Positions 31,221 to 40,636 of a DNA stretch of 64,000 nt are shown piece after piece; the first letter of the stretch is position 1; the number at the start of each line of letters is the position of its first letter. The stretch is from the NCBI GenBank assembly GCA_900074725.1, contig LT598460.1, positions 625,502-689,501 of the forward strand, written 5' to 3'. The stretch comes from Lachancea dasiensis. Taxonomy: Eukaryota; Ascomycota; Saccharomycetes; Saccharomycetales; Saccharomycetaceae. The notes under the pieces are model-generated. The model had not been told where the DNA came from, made no database searches, and saw nothing but the letters and a program-made list of their open reading frames with translations. A program made the position numbers and the translations under genes.

Positions 31221-34016
31221 CTAAATTTTGCTTGGCTTTTCGAAAAGTTGCTTTGGGTTTGGAATTTTGAGAGAGCCATTATCCTCTGCTTTGTGCTTGA
31301 AGCTCACAATCATGCGAAGATACTTGACAACGAGGAAGGTTATTGAACCTATTGCTCTAAAGAGAGCTAATACTGCAACGGACCATAGAATGAAAACCAG
31401 ATATTTGTTTTTTGCCGTATCCTCCGGGCCATATGCCTGAGTAACAACCATCATCATAACTAAATTGGATAGCATCCAAAACATCACGATACGCGTTCTG
31501 ATGTCACGATAATAGTCATTATTGCGCTGAGTTTCATCAATTTTAGGCTCAATGAACTCTTGCTCCTTGAGTCGATTCTTTATTTCAGTAAATTTTTTGT
31601 CAACCTCCTGAGGCCACTCGGTACCTTCCACAATCTGTTGCCCATCAGGGCCCTGCTTTACTGTTGCTTCTGATTTAGGTTTGGAATCATGTGTGGAACC
31701 CTTAGTACCCCATGAGACATCATGGGTGTTGCAAAAGGCAAAAATCTGTAACGTACAGATGAAAGATGGCAGCATCAGTAGATATTGCACAGAAGATGTT
31801 ATCAAATGCCAAGGGTCGAGGTAGAGAATTGAAGTGAAAGCATATAGACCGTAAGTTGACAACAGCGACACCACGATATTAACAAAGACCATGCTGCTCT
31901 CAGTTGGATCCTGTAGAGTTTTGATGGAAAATACCAGTCCACAAACCAAAGCGTAGGTGGAGCAAACAGACAGAATCACCATAGAAATGATGAACAGATG
32001 ATTTGCACCTTGGGGGCGATTTCCCATGGAGATTATAAAAAGCGCAGCGAGATCGCAAATGATCAAATACTTGAAAAACGTAAAGAGGACGGTTCCATGC
32101 TTAATCATTGTATTCATAGACCCAGCTAAGAAGTAGAACGTCAGGAAAAAATTTGAAATGGAGAACCAGGAGAACAACATTTGAACAAATTGATAGAAAA
32201 ACTCTAGGTGGAAAAACAACTTTCTTGTCACAGAGTGTTTCGTCTTCCAAATTTGTGTAAAATGTAGCTGAGCATACAGAGCGGCAAACATGGCTCCGTT
32301 TAACCAACGACGTCTTTGTGAGATAAACTCTGGAGGCTCTTCAGGAACGTCCGTCTCGCCTGTTGCCTCCTTCACATACTTTAGCACCCATTTAGCATTT
32401 CTCTTCGCGACCAGCTCCCAACACAGAATTCTGTCTTCGGCGAGGTACATGTTAGCAGTAAAGACATCGTGTTGTCGTCCCTCTTGGGTCTCCCCAAGGA
32501 AGTACGAGTTGAGGGGACCGGTACCATCTTCGTGATTTTTCAAAGCGCGATAACGATATGCTGATAAGGCACCAGGCAAAACCGATATATAACCAAAAAC
32601 ACTCTCCAAAGGCTTATCTAGGATATTCGACATTTTATACTCGAAATTTTGAGAAGCGACAAGCGGATTGAGAAGCTTCAAACCCCACTTACCCTTCATA
32701 GTTTTGATCTGGCCAGCAGCACCTGCGACATTAGAATCTCTGTCGAATGCCTTCCAGAGATGATAAATTGCCGTGTCATTAATTCTAGTACCAACGTCTA
32801 TCAAGACGGCAACTGTAGGGTCCAAAATAGGGCAGAATGCATTGAACAGCCATCTATGAGAATTGATTTTCTTTTGGTTTTCCTCCTTCAAACAAAATAC
32901 GATTTGAACGGGTACGACATCCTTACTGACGTAGTCCAGGTCACCGTCGATTGAAATTTGGGTGGTAAGCTCAAAAATATGAGCCTTCACCGGCTCACCA
33001 TTAACAGTCGACTTAGCCATATCTTCCTGGTAAACACCAAGTGCGCTCAGGTAATCCAACGAGCCTTTGTTAATATTTCTTCTACCATCACTAACAATTA
33101 TGACTTGAATCTTCTTCCAGCCATTGGGACCCCAAACGTGTGACTTCTTGCGCTTACACATATGCGATACATTTTGCATTACTGAATGTAGGGTGCTTGC
33201 TAAGGCAAACTTGTCTTCGTTGTACATGGTAATGCAAATCGCAATCTGGCACTCGCGACCAACTTCTGCAAATCTAAGCGAATAACCCTCATTCACATAA
33301 TTATCTGGCTCGGAAGTACAGGCGGTATATCTCATCTCAGTAAATTCGGGTGAATCACGCTTGGGTAAGATCTCTAAAAGTCCTCTTGGGATAGGATTAT
33401 CAAGTTTCAAGATATTCTTTTTGGCGACCACTGGTGGAAGTTTTCTGATCTCAGACTTCCCACGTTTGATGTAATTGCGCTGAGGATGATTGACTTGAAA
33501 GTGCGTCTGTTCGAAAGTATCACCGGAGTAGACGGTGCTACCATCGTCCAGCGATTTACGATAGCTCTCAAACGAGAAAGTTGAACGGGTGCCTTGAGAA
33601 ATCTTTCTGAAAGGCGAACCAATATCCCCTTGGGTATAGGCGTCATCTGTTTCATCTTCGTCATTTTCAGAGCATTCGTCAATTTCGATAACAGCGCGAC
33701 CGTTACGCCTCGGTGACTCTTGCAGGTTGGCGGTATAGCGATCTTGGCGTAAAGGGGTATTAGGTGTACTATCACGAGCGAACATAGTTCTGCGTTGTGG
33801 GCTGTATTTGGCCGCTGCCTTGGATGGAGAAGGCGGTTGGACGTTTGTGGCTGCGGGAAATCCTTGGAACGCAGTTGACAGGTCATGGTCATTCTCATTA
33901 GATGAGTATTCGGTGTACTGAGATCTCCAAGGTGACTCCTGACGTCTAGCTGCCGGCTGGGGTGACCTAACCGGCGAACCATGGTGTGGACTAGCCATAA
34001 AAGGATTATAGTCCAT
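31221..34016 (-). CDS. CHS2: Chitin synthase II, Chs2 (primary septum)
   Basis: 931-residue class II chitin synthase that lays down the primary septum at cytokinesis (S. cerevisiae Chs2, 963 aa). The N-terminus has many Ser-Pro sites ([13 protein letters not shown] near residues 9-20, later SPSK, SPQRR, SPRR), like the Cdk1 sites that hold S. cerevisiae Chs2 in the ER until mitotic exit. Catalytic motifs include [21 protein letters not shown] and QRRRW (about residues 565-569), followed by C-terminal membrane spans. The start MDYNPFM matches the S. cerevisiae MTRNPFM. An in-frame ATG at 34151 would add 45 residues with no family similarity. Confidence 0.97.
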   Translation of the reverse strand: MDYNPFMASPHHGSPVRSPQPAARRQESPWRSQYTEYSSNENDHDLSTAFQGFPAATNVQPPSPSKAAAKYSPQRRTMFARDSTPNTPLRQDRYTANLQESPRRNGRAVIEIDECSENDEDETDDAYTQGDIGSPFRKISQGTRSTFSFESYRKSLDDGSTVYSGDTFEQTHFQVNHPQRNYIKRGKSEIRKLPPVVAKKNILKLDNPIPRGLLEILPKRDSPEFTEMRYTACTSEPDNYVNEGYSLRFAEVGRECQIAICITMYNEDKFALASTLHSVMQNVSHMCKRKKSHVWGPNGWKKIQVIIVSDGRRNINKGSLDYLSALGVYQEDMAKSTVNGEPVKAHIFELTTQISIDGDLDYVSKDVVPVQIVFCLKEENQKKINSHRWLFNAFCPILDPTVAVLIDVGTRINDTAIYHLWKAFDRDSNVAGAAGQIKTMKGKWGLKLLNPLVASQNFEYKMSNILDKPLESVFGYISVLPGALSAYRYRALKNHEDGTGPLNSYFLGETQEGRQHDVFTANMYLAEDRILCWELVAKRNAKWVLKYVKEATGETDVPEEPPEFISQRRRWLNGAMFAALYAQLHFTQIWKTKHSVTRKLFFHLEFFYQFVQMLFSWFSISNFFLTFYFLAGSMNTMIKHGTVLFTFFKYLIICDLAALFIISMGNRPQGANHLFIISMVILSVCSTYALVCGLVFSIKTLQDPTESSMVFVNIVVSLLSTYGLYAFTSILYLDPWHLITSSVQYLLMLPSFICTLQIFAFCNTHDVSWGTKGSTHDSKPKSEATVKQGPDGQQIVEGTEWPQEVDKKFTEIKNRLKEQEFIEPKIDETQRNNDYYRDIRTRIVMFWMLSNLVMMMVVTQAYGPEDTAKNKYLVFILWSVAVLALFRAIGSITFLVVKYLRMIVSFKHKAEDNGSLKIPNPKQLFEKPSKI

Positions 34017-35159
34017 CGTGCGCGGGGTATGAATCGGACAGAGGACCTGAGTTTGACTACCACTACTAACACGCAAGCAAAATGAAGTGAACAGGAGATG
34101 AAGGAAGCAGGAATCGCTGAATTTCAAGTTTCTGCAATGTTTGTCTTTCATCGCTTAAATTCCCAAAATGGAAATCCATAAATAACGAATTCTCGAGCTG
34201 CAGGAATTGGATCGGCCTTTCATCACCAAAAGACGGCATTGAGGACCTCAAACACTAGCCGTCAGAATGCAAAATGCGTCATAAACATAACCATGGCATA
34301 TTGCGAAGCCTATCGACTTTCTTTCAGGAGATACAGCGAGACGTTGGTTGGGAATAGCCTTTGCTTAGCAACAACGATCCCACATGGGTAACATCAAAGC
34401 AGTAAGCTCTATCTAAAATCTGCAGTTGACAGAACCACTCCCGAGACGTTTCGAGTGCCTTACAAGGTTTGTGGCTATGAAATCAAATATCTATCGATTG
34501 TTGAAGATCAGGAAACCCTTGTCATCACAATCACGTGACACATCACATGGACTTTAGCCGCCTTGGCGCGATATGTTGGCCAGGCGGCTTTGTACGGATA
34601 AAAAAGAATCCCAAAACATAGCTAGATGGAAATTTAGTAAGACCCTCCCGTTTCTTTCGTAACTGAAGTTGAAACAAGAGCCATCAACCCATGTGCGAAA
34701 TTGTGTTCTTAAAGTATACCTGGACTTGAAATATTTACTGCATTCCCCTCATCCACATCTCAAGCTTCCATCAAAGTTCGACAACGCCAAGCTGCGTGAT
34801 TCTCACGGTTGTTGAGGTACACTTCAGTGAAGACACGAGGAAAGGACCTCAGAAAACCAAGGTACCTAAGCCGTTAGGTTGAAACTTTACCTATCAACAA
34901 AAATGGTGCGGAATGTTAAGAGTTGGTATAAGAGGCGGTTGTAATATGGGGCATGTGGTTTTAGAGAATAGAGCAGTAGTGCTTCGGGACTCGAATATCG
35001 TAGGCCCATCTATGGTCTCATTCTTAATATTTCCAACTCGTATGATGTGACATTACAAAGTCCACTAACAAGACATCAGCACCATCATTAGAACATATGT
35101 AACTACGTGGAAATGGTTAGCACAGCGGTTAGCATTTCACTCTCGATACACTGCACACA
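34017..35159. promoter_or_regulatory. CHS2-SCO1 divergent promoter region
   Basis: 1.1 kb without a credible gene. Two Cbf1-type sites lie close together, ATCACGTG (34530-34537) and ATCACATG (34542-34549). A facing pair of Ume6/URS1-like cores follows, TAGCCGCC (34555-34562) and AGGCGGCT (34582-34589). The motifs are exact or near exact; which gene they control is unknown. Confidence 0.5.
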
Positions 35160-36074
35160 ATGCTGTCCAGAGTAAGCATACGGTCCGGTTTAAGACTATC
35201 GAGCCAGGCAAATAAACTGGGATCGAGGAATTTGATGGTATACCATCGTTTGCACAATGTTTCATCTGATGGTAATTTGCAGGGTCTCAATGAGGCTAAA
35301 GATGAAGTAACCAAACGTAAGCCGCTCAGTAGGATTGCCATAGGCGGCACTGCAAGCCAGTCTCAAAAGGCAAGTGGTGGTGGTAGCGGTTCTATCGAGT
35401 TTGCCACTTGGAAAGCGACAGCTCTTGTGTTGACTCTGGGGGGTACACTGTACTATTTTTTTGCCAAAGAGAAGCGAAGATTGGAAATCGAAAAGGAAGC
35501 AGAGGCAAACAGAGGGTACGGCAAGCCGTTGGTTGGCGGACCTTTCAAATTGGTCGATTTTAACGGTGATGAATTTACCGAACAAAACCTTTTAGGCAAA
35601 TTCTCTATTATCTACTTTGGATTTTCGCACTGTCCAGACATATGTCCCGATGAGCTTGACAAGCTGAGCGTCTGGCTTGACGGACTGAAAAAAAAGGGTA
35701 TTGAAATTCAGCCTATTTTTATCACCTGCGATCCTGCCAGAGATCCACCACATGTTCTGAAGGAATACCTGAGTGAGTTTCACCCCGATATGATAGGTCT
35801 GACGGGCGACTATGAAGCAGTTAAACAGGCTTGCAAGAAGTATCGCGTATATTTTTCGACTCCTCCATCGTTAAAACCGGGCCAAGATTATTTAGTTGAT
35901 CACTCTATCTTCTTTTACCTGATGGACCCTGAAGGCCAGTTTATCGACGCCTTAGGGAGACAATACGATGAGCAAACCGGGGTTGCCAAGATTCAAGAAC
36001 ATGTCAACGCGTATGCTCCGAAGGAACAACGTGAAAAACGCAAGGAAAAGTGGTATTCATTTCTTTTCAACTGA
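35160..36074 (+). CDS. SCO1: Sco1/Sco2: copper chaperone for cytochrome c oxidase
   Basis: 304-residue mitochondrial inner-membrane protein that passes copper to the CuA site of Cox2. Layout: basic, Ser/Arg-rich presequence (residues 1-about 40), one membrane span (about 83-101), then a thioredoxin-like domain facing the intermembrane space. The copper ligands are C158 and C162 (SHCPDICPDE) and H247 (VDHSIFFY). S. cerevisiae has two copies from the WGD (SCO1 by CHS2, SCO2 by OLA1). Here one gene has CHS2 on one side and OLA1 on the other, so it is the unduplicated ancestor of both. Confidence 0.96.
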   Translation: MLSRVSIRSGLRLSSQANKLGSRNLMVYHRLHNVSSDGNLQGLNEAKDEVTKRKPLSRIAIGGTASQSQKASGGGSGSIEFATWKATALVLTLGGTLYYFFAKEKRRLEIEKEAEANRGYGKPLVGGPFKLVDFNGDEFTEQNLLGKFSIIYFGFSHCPDICPDELDKLSVWLDGLKKKGIEIQPIFITCDPARDPPHVLKEYLSEFHPDMIGLTGDYEAVKQACKKYRVYFSTPPSLKPGQDYLVDHSIFFYLMDPEGQFIDALGRQYDEQTGVAKIQEHVNAYAPKEQREKRKEKWYSFLFN

Positions 36075-36269
36075 CGCAATAATGACAGACTGAATGAGCT
36101 GTTAGGAGCAGTGCAAAGGCTATGGAAAATCCATATTATTCTTGTATATAAGTGTATACTTCAAATGACATTGATTTAAATGATAAAGTACAGGTAAAAA
36201 ATCATATTACTTATAAATGGGATTGGCAGTAGGAATAATGAATGAAATAGCAAGGGGAAACAGTCCGTC

Positions 36270-37451
36270 TTAGTTCTTACCAGCACCGGCTCTGAAGTAA
36301 ATCACGTCGCCATCCTCAACAACGTAGTCTTTACCCTTCTGTTGCATCTTACCAGCAGCCTTAATCGCCACCTCATCCTTGAGTTCCACAATGTCTTCGT
36401 ATTTCATCACCTGCGCTAGAATGAAAGTGTTCATCAAGTCATTGTGAATTACACCAGCAGCTTGTGGAGCTTTGGTACCTCTTCTGATAGTCCATTCACG
36501 AACTTCGTCGGCACCAGACGTGAAGAAAGAAATAAGATCCAGCTTTTGTCTCATGGTGGTAATGATCTTTGGAAGGGACGACTCAACGCCAAGGTTCTTC
36601 AGCTCTTCTTCAGCTTCTTCCGTACTCATGTGGGACAACCTTTCTTCCAAAGAAACGGAGAATGGGATAACCAAGTCACCTGGGGAATACTTGTCAATCC
36701 ATTCCTTGATTCTGAGCAAATGCTTGTTTTTCTTCCTGATGAAATCTTTCTCTGACAAGTTGATCAAGTAGATTGAAGGCTTAGCGGTCAACAAAAACAT
36801 GCTGTTAATGACCTCGACTTCCTTAGTAGACCAGGAGTGGTTGGCAACTCTCTGACCAGACTTCAAAAGTTCGATGATCTTCTCCACCAAAGCGGCCTCC
36901 TCCTTCTTCTGTTTGACTTCAAGCGATTGACCTCCTCTCTTGGTGATTTTGTGTACGCTTTCCAAGTGTTTTTCAGAGAACTCGATATCCTTGAGTCTCA
37001 ACTCGGTGTTGATGATGTCTAAGTCACGCACCGGATCCACGTCACCTTCGATGTGGATGATTTCAGCGTCGTCGAAACAACGGACCACCTGGTACAGGGA
37101 GTCCACGGCTCTGATGTGCGAAAGGAAAGCATTTCCCAGACCTTCACCGGCAGAAGCTCCCTTAGTTAGACCGGCAATATCGTACACGGTCAGATTCGCT
37201 GGCACCTTAGATGCTGGCTTGTAAATTTCACACAGCTTGTCGAATCTTGAAGAAGGCACAATGACACGGGCTTCTTCAGGGTCGATGGTGGCAAAAGGGT
37301 AGTTTGCTGGGTTACCCAAAGGACATCTGGTGATGGCTTGGAAAAATGTAGACTTACCGACGTTAGCAAGGCCCACGATACCGGCCTTCAAGTTGTTACC
37401 TGGACGACCTAACAATAGTTTTTTTTCTTCAACTTGTTTCTTTGGAGGCAT
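36270..37451 (-). CDS. OLA1: Ola1: Obg-like P-loop ATPase (YchF family)
   Basis: 393-residue YchF-type protein (S. cerevisiae Ola1, YBR025C). The P-loop is GLANVGKST (residues 27-35) and switch II is DIAGLTKGAS. The G4 motif reads NLSE instead of NKxD, the change that makes this family prefer ATP to GTP. A C-terminal TGS domain ends in DYVVEDGDVIYFRAGAGKN. It is cytosolic and ribosome-linked. It is convergent with SCO1, as YBR024W-YBR025C, and is the last gene of the middle block. Confidence 0.97.
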   Translation of the reverse strand: MPPKKQVEEKKLLLGRPGNNLKAGIVGLANVGKSTFFQAITRCPLGNPANYPFATIDPEEARVIVPSSRFDKLCEIYKPASKVPANLTVYDIAGLTKGASAGEGLGNAFLSHIRAVDSLYQVVRCFDDAEIIHIEGDVDPVRDLDIINTELRLKDIEFSEKHLESVHKITKRGGQSLEVKQKKEEAALVEKIIELLKSGQRVANHSWSTKEVEVINSMFLLTAKPSIYLINLSEKDFIRKKNKHLLRIKEWIDKYSPGDLVIPFSVSLEERLSHMSTEEAEEELKNLGVESSLPKIITTMRQKLDLISFFTSGADEVREWTIRRGTKAPQAAGVIHNDLMNTFILAQVMKYEDIVELKDEVAIKAAGKMQQKGKDYVVEDGDVIYFRAGAGKN

Positions 37452-38047
37452 ACTGTTTGTTAGCTTCTATGGTAAGTGTCGCTCGATTGAAGTGCACGAA
37501 CTCAAATCAAACGCTGTTAACACAATTGATCGAAGAAAGATGTTGAAGTGGAAGTTTGGATATTTTTCAAAAAAATGGAAACCCTACCTACCGAGAGGAC
37601 AGAAAGTACTCGAAAAACCCATTGAAAATTTTTTTCTTGTATGACGAGAAGTCTTTCCGACTCTTGCGTATAAGTCGTCATATGATAAGTAGAGAGACTC
37701 AGCAAGATGACAGTGGTTAACTTCTTATAGCCAAAGGGCAGGTAGAACACTGTGGTAGAACAATGTGGTAAAACAATGTAGTGAAGCACTTACACGACGA
37801 AACCGACAGTTTGACAGGCATAGTCTGTGGTAATTTCTCACTGGGGCCTTGGGATATCTGTTTTTTGAGCGCCCTCTGCTCGCGATTTGACATGTAGATG
37901 AACAGCGACGTTTTACGGTGCTGGTTCTTCGGTAGATGTATCAGCAAACAGCTTGCTAACCATTGCATTAGCTACCTTTGAAAATCTGAAGGCACATGAC
38001 TGTTTCAATGATTATAGTGGAATCTATTTTTAAATGTTAATATAATT
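37452..38047. other. Intergenic region between OLA1 and tRNA-Val
   Basis: Block junction with no credible gene. It contains a three-copy 13-bp tandem repeat at 37741-37779 and otherwise unremarkable sequence. Confidence 0.6.
37741..37779. repeat. 13-bp tandem repeat, three copies
   Basis: GGTAGAACACTGT, GGTAGAACAATGT and GGTAAAACAATGT lie head to tail, each differing by one base from the next. No coding role is seen. Confidence 0.85.
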
Positions 38048-38121
38048 GGTTTCGTGGTCTAGTCGGTTATGGCATCTGCTTAACACGCAGAACGTCCCCA
38101 GTTCGATCCTGGGCGAAATCA
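38048..38121 (+). tRNA. tRNA-Val(AAC)
   Basis: The 74-nt gene begins GGTTTCGTGGTCTAGTCGG and ends AGTTCGATCCTGGGCGAAATCA. It has the AAC anticodon (CTTAACAC) and no intron. As far as I recall it is identical to S. cerevisiae tRNA-Val(AAC). A T5 terminator follows at 38123-38127. It marks the junction between the YBR-type and YML-type blocks. Confidence 0.98.
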
Positions 38122-38518
38122 ATTTTTAACTTAATTTTACATTTTTATATTCTTCTTGGATGATACGGATAGAAGTAGTCTTTCTTCTTGGCCAACAAAT
38201 GATAGAAATATTACAAAAGGGTCTTTTCCCGCACTGCGCTTCGCAGTAAAATGTTGTCTTTACCTCTCTACATTTTCGTCCAGGTTCCATTGGCTTCTGT
38301 CGCTGGTTGACAGACATTTTACAAACGTGTTGTGTTCTCTGCTCTTCCAAAAAGAAAGAAAAAACGTGAATTCTCTCTCTCCGGCAAGGGAGAAAAATTT
38401 TATTATACAAATGAGCGATGAGCATCTATCTCATCTCATATCCAAGCCAGCTCATCTTTCTCGAAGTGTTCTTGGTTAGAAAAAGGAAACCAGTAGTATC
38501 CACGCAACAATACTAACA
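38122..38518. promoter_or_regulatory. FPR3/4 promoter with RRPE and PAC elements
   Basis: The 397 bp between tRNA-Val and the ATG carry an RRPE (GAAAAATTTT, 38392-38401) and a PAC box (GCGATGAGCAT, 38415-38425) 14 bp apart. The pair is characteristic of ribosome-biogenesis genes and suits a nucleolar protein. The rest shows nothing specific. Confidence 0.75.
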
Positions 38519-39784
38519 ATGTCTGATCTATTGCCATTAGCTACTTACAACTTGAAAGTTGAGCCTTACACTCCAACTCCCGCCATTGATGTAACCGTTC
38601 CAGTGACAGTCAGAATCACTTTGGCCGCTGTGGATCCCGAGGCTGTTGACGAGGAAGACAAACCTTCGACTTTGAGAATCATCAAAAGAAACCCAGATTT
38701 CGACGACGATGAGGATGATCTGTTGGGCGGTGACTTTGACGAGGACGAGCTAGACGACGAGTCCGAAGAGGAAGAGGAAGAGCCTGAGGCCGTGCCAGAA
38801 AAGTCCAGCAAGGCTAAGAAGAGCAAGAAACAGCAGAAGCAACAAGAGGAAGAAGAAGAAGAGGAGGAGGATGAGGAGGTTGACGAAGACGAAGAAGATG
38901 ACGAGGACGATGAGGAATTCCAGGAATACGTTGTGCTGACTTTGTCTCCAAAGGTGCAATTCCAGCAGACGCTGGATTTGGTTATCGCCCCCGAAGAAGA
39001 GGTCCAATTTGTTCTCACTGGCTCGTACCCCATCCACTTGACCGGTAACTATGTCAAGCACCCTTTTGATCAACCACAGTACGGCGACGAGGACTCTGAG
39101 GAGGACTCCGAGGACTACGACAGCGAGGATTACGACCTGACCCCAGATGAGGACGAGATCCTAGATGATTTGGAGGATGTTAGTGACGTCGAGGGCCGCA
39201 TTGAAGAGCTTGTCCAACAGGAGCAAGAACAGAAGTCCAAGAACAACAAGAGAAAACAAGAACCAGAGGTCGAAGAGGAGGTTGCTGAAGTGGCTCCCAA
39301 AGCCGCCAAAAAGGCCAAGAAAGTAGAATCCAAGAAGGAAGAACCCAAGAAGGAGGAGTCTAAAAAGGACAAGAAGGAGAAGAAGGTTGAGTTCAAGAAA
39401 GACCTCGAAGAGGGTCCTTCCAAGCCAGCCAAGGAAGAAAAGAAACCCAAAACTCAGGCCCTAGAAGGTGGTATTATCATCGAGGACCGTGTCGTCGGTA
39501 AGGGCAAGGCTGCCAAGAAGGGTTCCAAGGTTGGCATGAGATACATCGGTAAGTTGAAGAATGGCAAGGTCTTCGACAAAAATACCAGCGGCAAGCCTTT
39601 CAACTTCAACCTTGGCCGCGGCGAGGTCATCAAGGGCTGGGACATCGGTGTTGCGGGCATGGCTGTCGGTGGTGAGCGTAGAATCGTCATCCCAGCTCCT
39701 TACGCTTACGGCAAGCAGGCGCTACCTGGCCTTCCAGCCAACTCCGAATTGACTTTCGACGTCAAGCTAGTGTCTATGAAGTAA
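38519..39784 (+). CDS. FPR3: Nucleolar FKBP-type prolyl isomerase (Fpr3/Fpr4)
   Basis: 421-residue nuclear/nucleolar FK506-binding protein. An N-terminal nucleoplasmin-like region (from [16 protein letters not shown]) is interrupted by long Asp/Glu-rich runs (about residues 60-130 and 195-225). A Lys/Glu-rich linker follows, then a C-terminal FKBP domain (about 310-421; [18 protein letters not shown]...[18 protein letters not shown]). It isomerises prolines, including on histones H3/H4 in the S. cerevisiae homologues. FPR3 (YML074C) and FPR4 (YLR449W) are WGD copies, so this gene is the ancestor of both; the symbol could equally be FPR4. HMG1 follows, as in both S. cerevisiae regions. Confidence 0.95.
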   Translation: MSDLLPLATYNLKVEPYTPTPAIDVTVPVTVRITLAAVDPEAVDEEDKPSTLRIIKRNPDFDDDEDDLLGGDFDEDELDDESEEEEEEPEAVPEKSSKAKKSKKQQKQQEEEEEEEEDEEVDEDEEDDEDDEEFQEYVVLTLSPKVQFQQTLDLVIAPEEEVQFVLTGSYPIHLTGNYVKHPFDQPQYGDEDSEEDSEDYDSEDYDLTPDEDEILDDLEDVSDVEGRIEELVQQEQEQKSKNNKRKQEPEVEEEVAEVAPKAAKKAKKVESKKEEPKKEESKKDKKEKKVEFKKDLEEGPSKPAKEEKKPKTQALEGGIIIEDRVVGKGKAAKKGSKVGMRYIGKLKNGKVFDKNTSGKPFNFNLGRGEVIKGWDIGVAGMAVGGERRIVIPAPYAYGKQALPGLPANSELTFDVKLVSMK

Positions 39785-40636
39785 GATGCGAGAAGTTGGA
39801 CGTGTGTAATAGCTGAGTAAAGATAATAGCATTTTAGCATCCAGAAAGTCGTGACGATAGCTTGGTTTAAGCCGAGCTCTGACAGTTCTCAGAATCATCG
39901 TCGACGAATCGTGCGTTTATGTTTCTTGTACATAATATAATATCAAGCAAGAGGCTCTAGATACAAGATGTACCCTTTACTAACCGTTGTTTAAGATAAA
40001 ATGTCCGCTATATAATCAACGACTGTGATCTTCTGACTTGTGACAGCTATTTCAATGCACATTGGAGCTTAAGAAGGAGGATGTCAAAAAAGGAAGCAAC
40101 AAGAAGATTCGTTTCTGTCGTTTCAGTCTAGCCGCCCACACCTTTTATTGGGAACCTGAGTTTCCCCAAAGTTTTTTCGCTCGTACTTCCGAGCAAGCTG
40201 GAAGAAAGAGCGGAAATATGGAAATCGTTAGGAGAAAAGAGCTCTAGTTCGACGCTGCCTGGCTTTTGTCCTCTCACGCATTCGTTGGATCAGGCTCTCA
40301 CTTAACGGCACACGAAAGTTTGGTGAAGCTGAATATCTCCAATCACTCTGAACGTAAAGTAGATTCAACAAGTGGAAAAATTATTCAAATATCGCGTTAC
40401 TGGTGCGCATAGGCTCGTTCAAACGGTATAAAAGTTTTAGGTATCATCACCCGATTGAGAGAACGAGCCAATTCGAGCTTCTATTTGTCAAGCATAGGAC
40501 TAGCCTCACTTTAACGGCATAGCGACAACAATTGACCTTATTAGTGAGAACTGACGTGTGGGAGATTTTTGTGTTGTTCGAGTGCGTGTACCATCCTTTA
40601 CAATTGGGCAGCCCGACCTTGTGTTTGTGATACACT
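39785..40636. promoter_or_regulatory. FPR3-HMG1 intergenic region (HMG1 promoter)
   Basis: 852 bp without a credible gene. A TATA box (TATAAAAG, 40427-40434) lies about 200 bp before the HMG1 ATG. No other site is clear enough to call. Confidence 0.6.

Noticed and set aside
35106-35150. tRNA-like GGTTAGCACAGCGGTTAGCA just before SCO1
   Set aside because: No B-box or acceptor stem follows. It is the SCO1 leader.
38511-38517. TACTAAC just before the FPR3 ATG as an intron branch site
   Set aside because: The ATG follows after two bases with no 3' splice site between, and the protein begins normally there.
38566-39450. Long Ser- and Leu-rich minus-strand frames opposite FPR3
   Set aside because: They are mirror images of the acidic and lysine repeats of FPR3.
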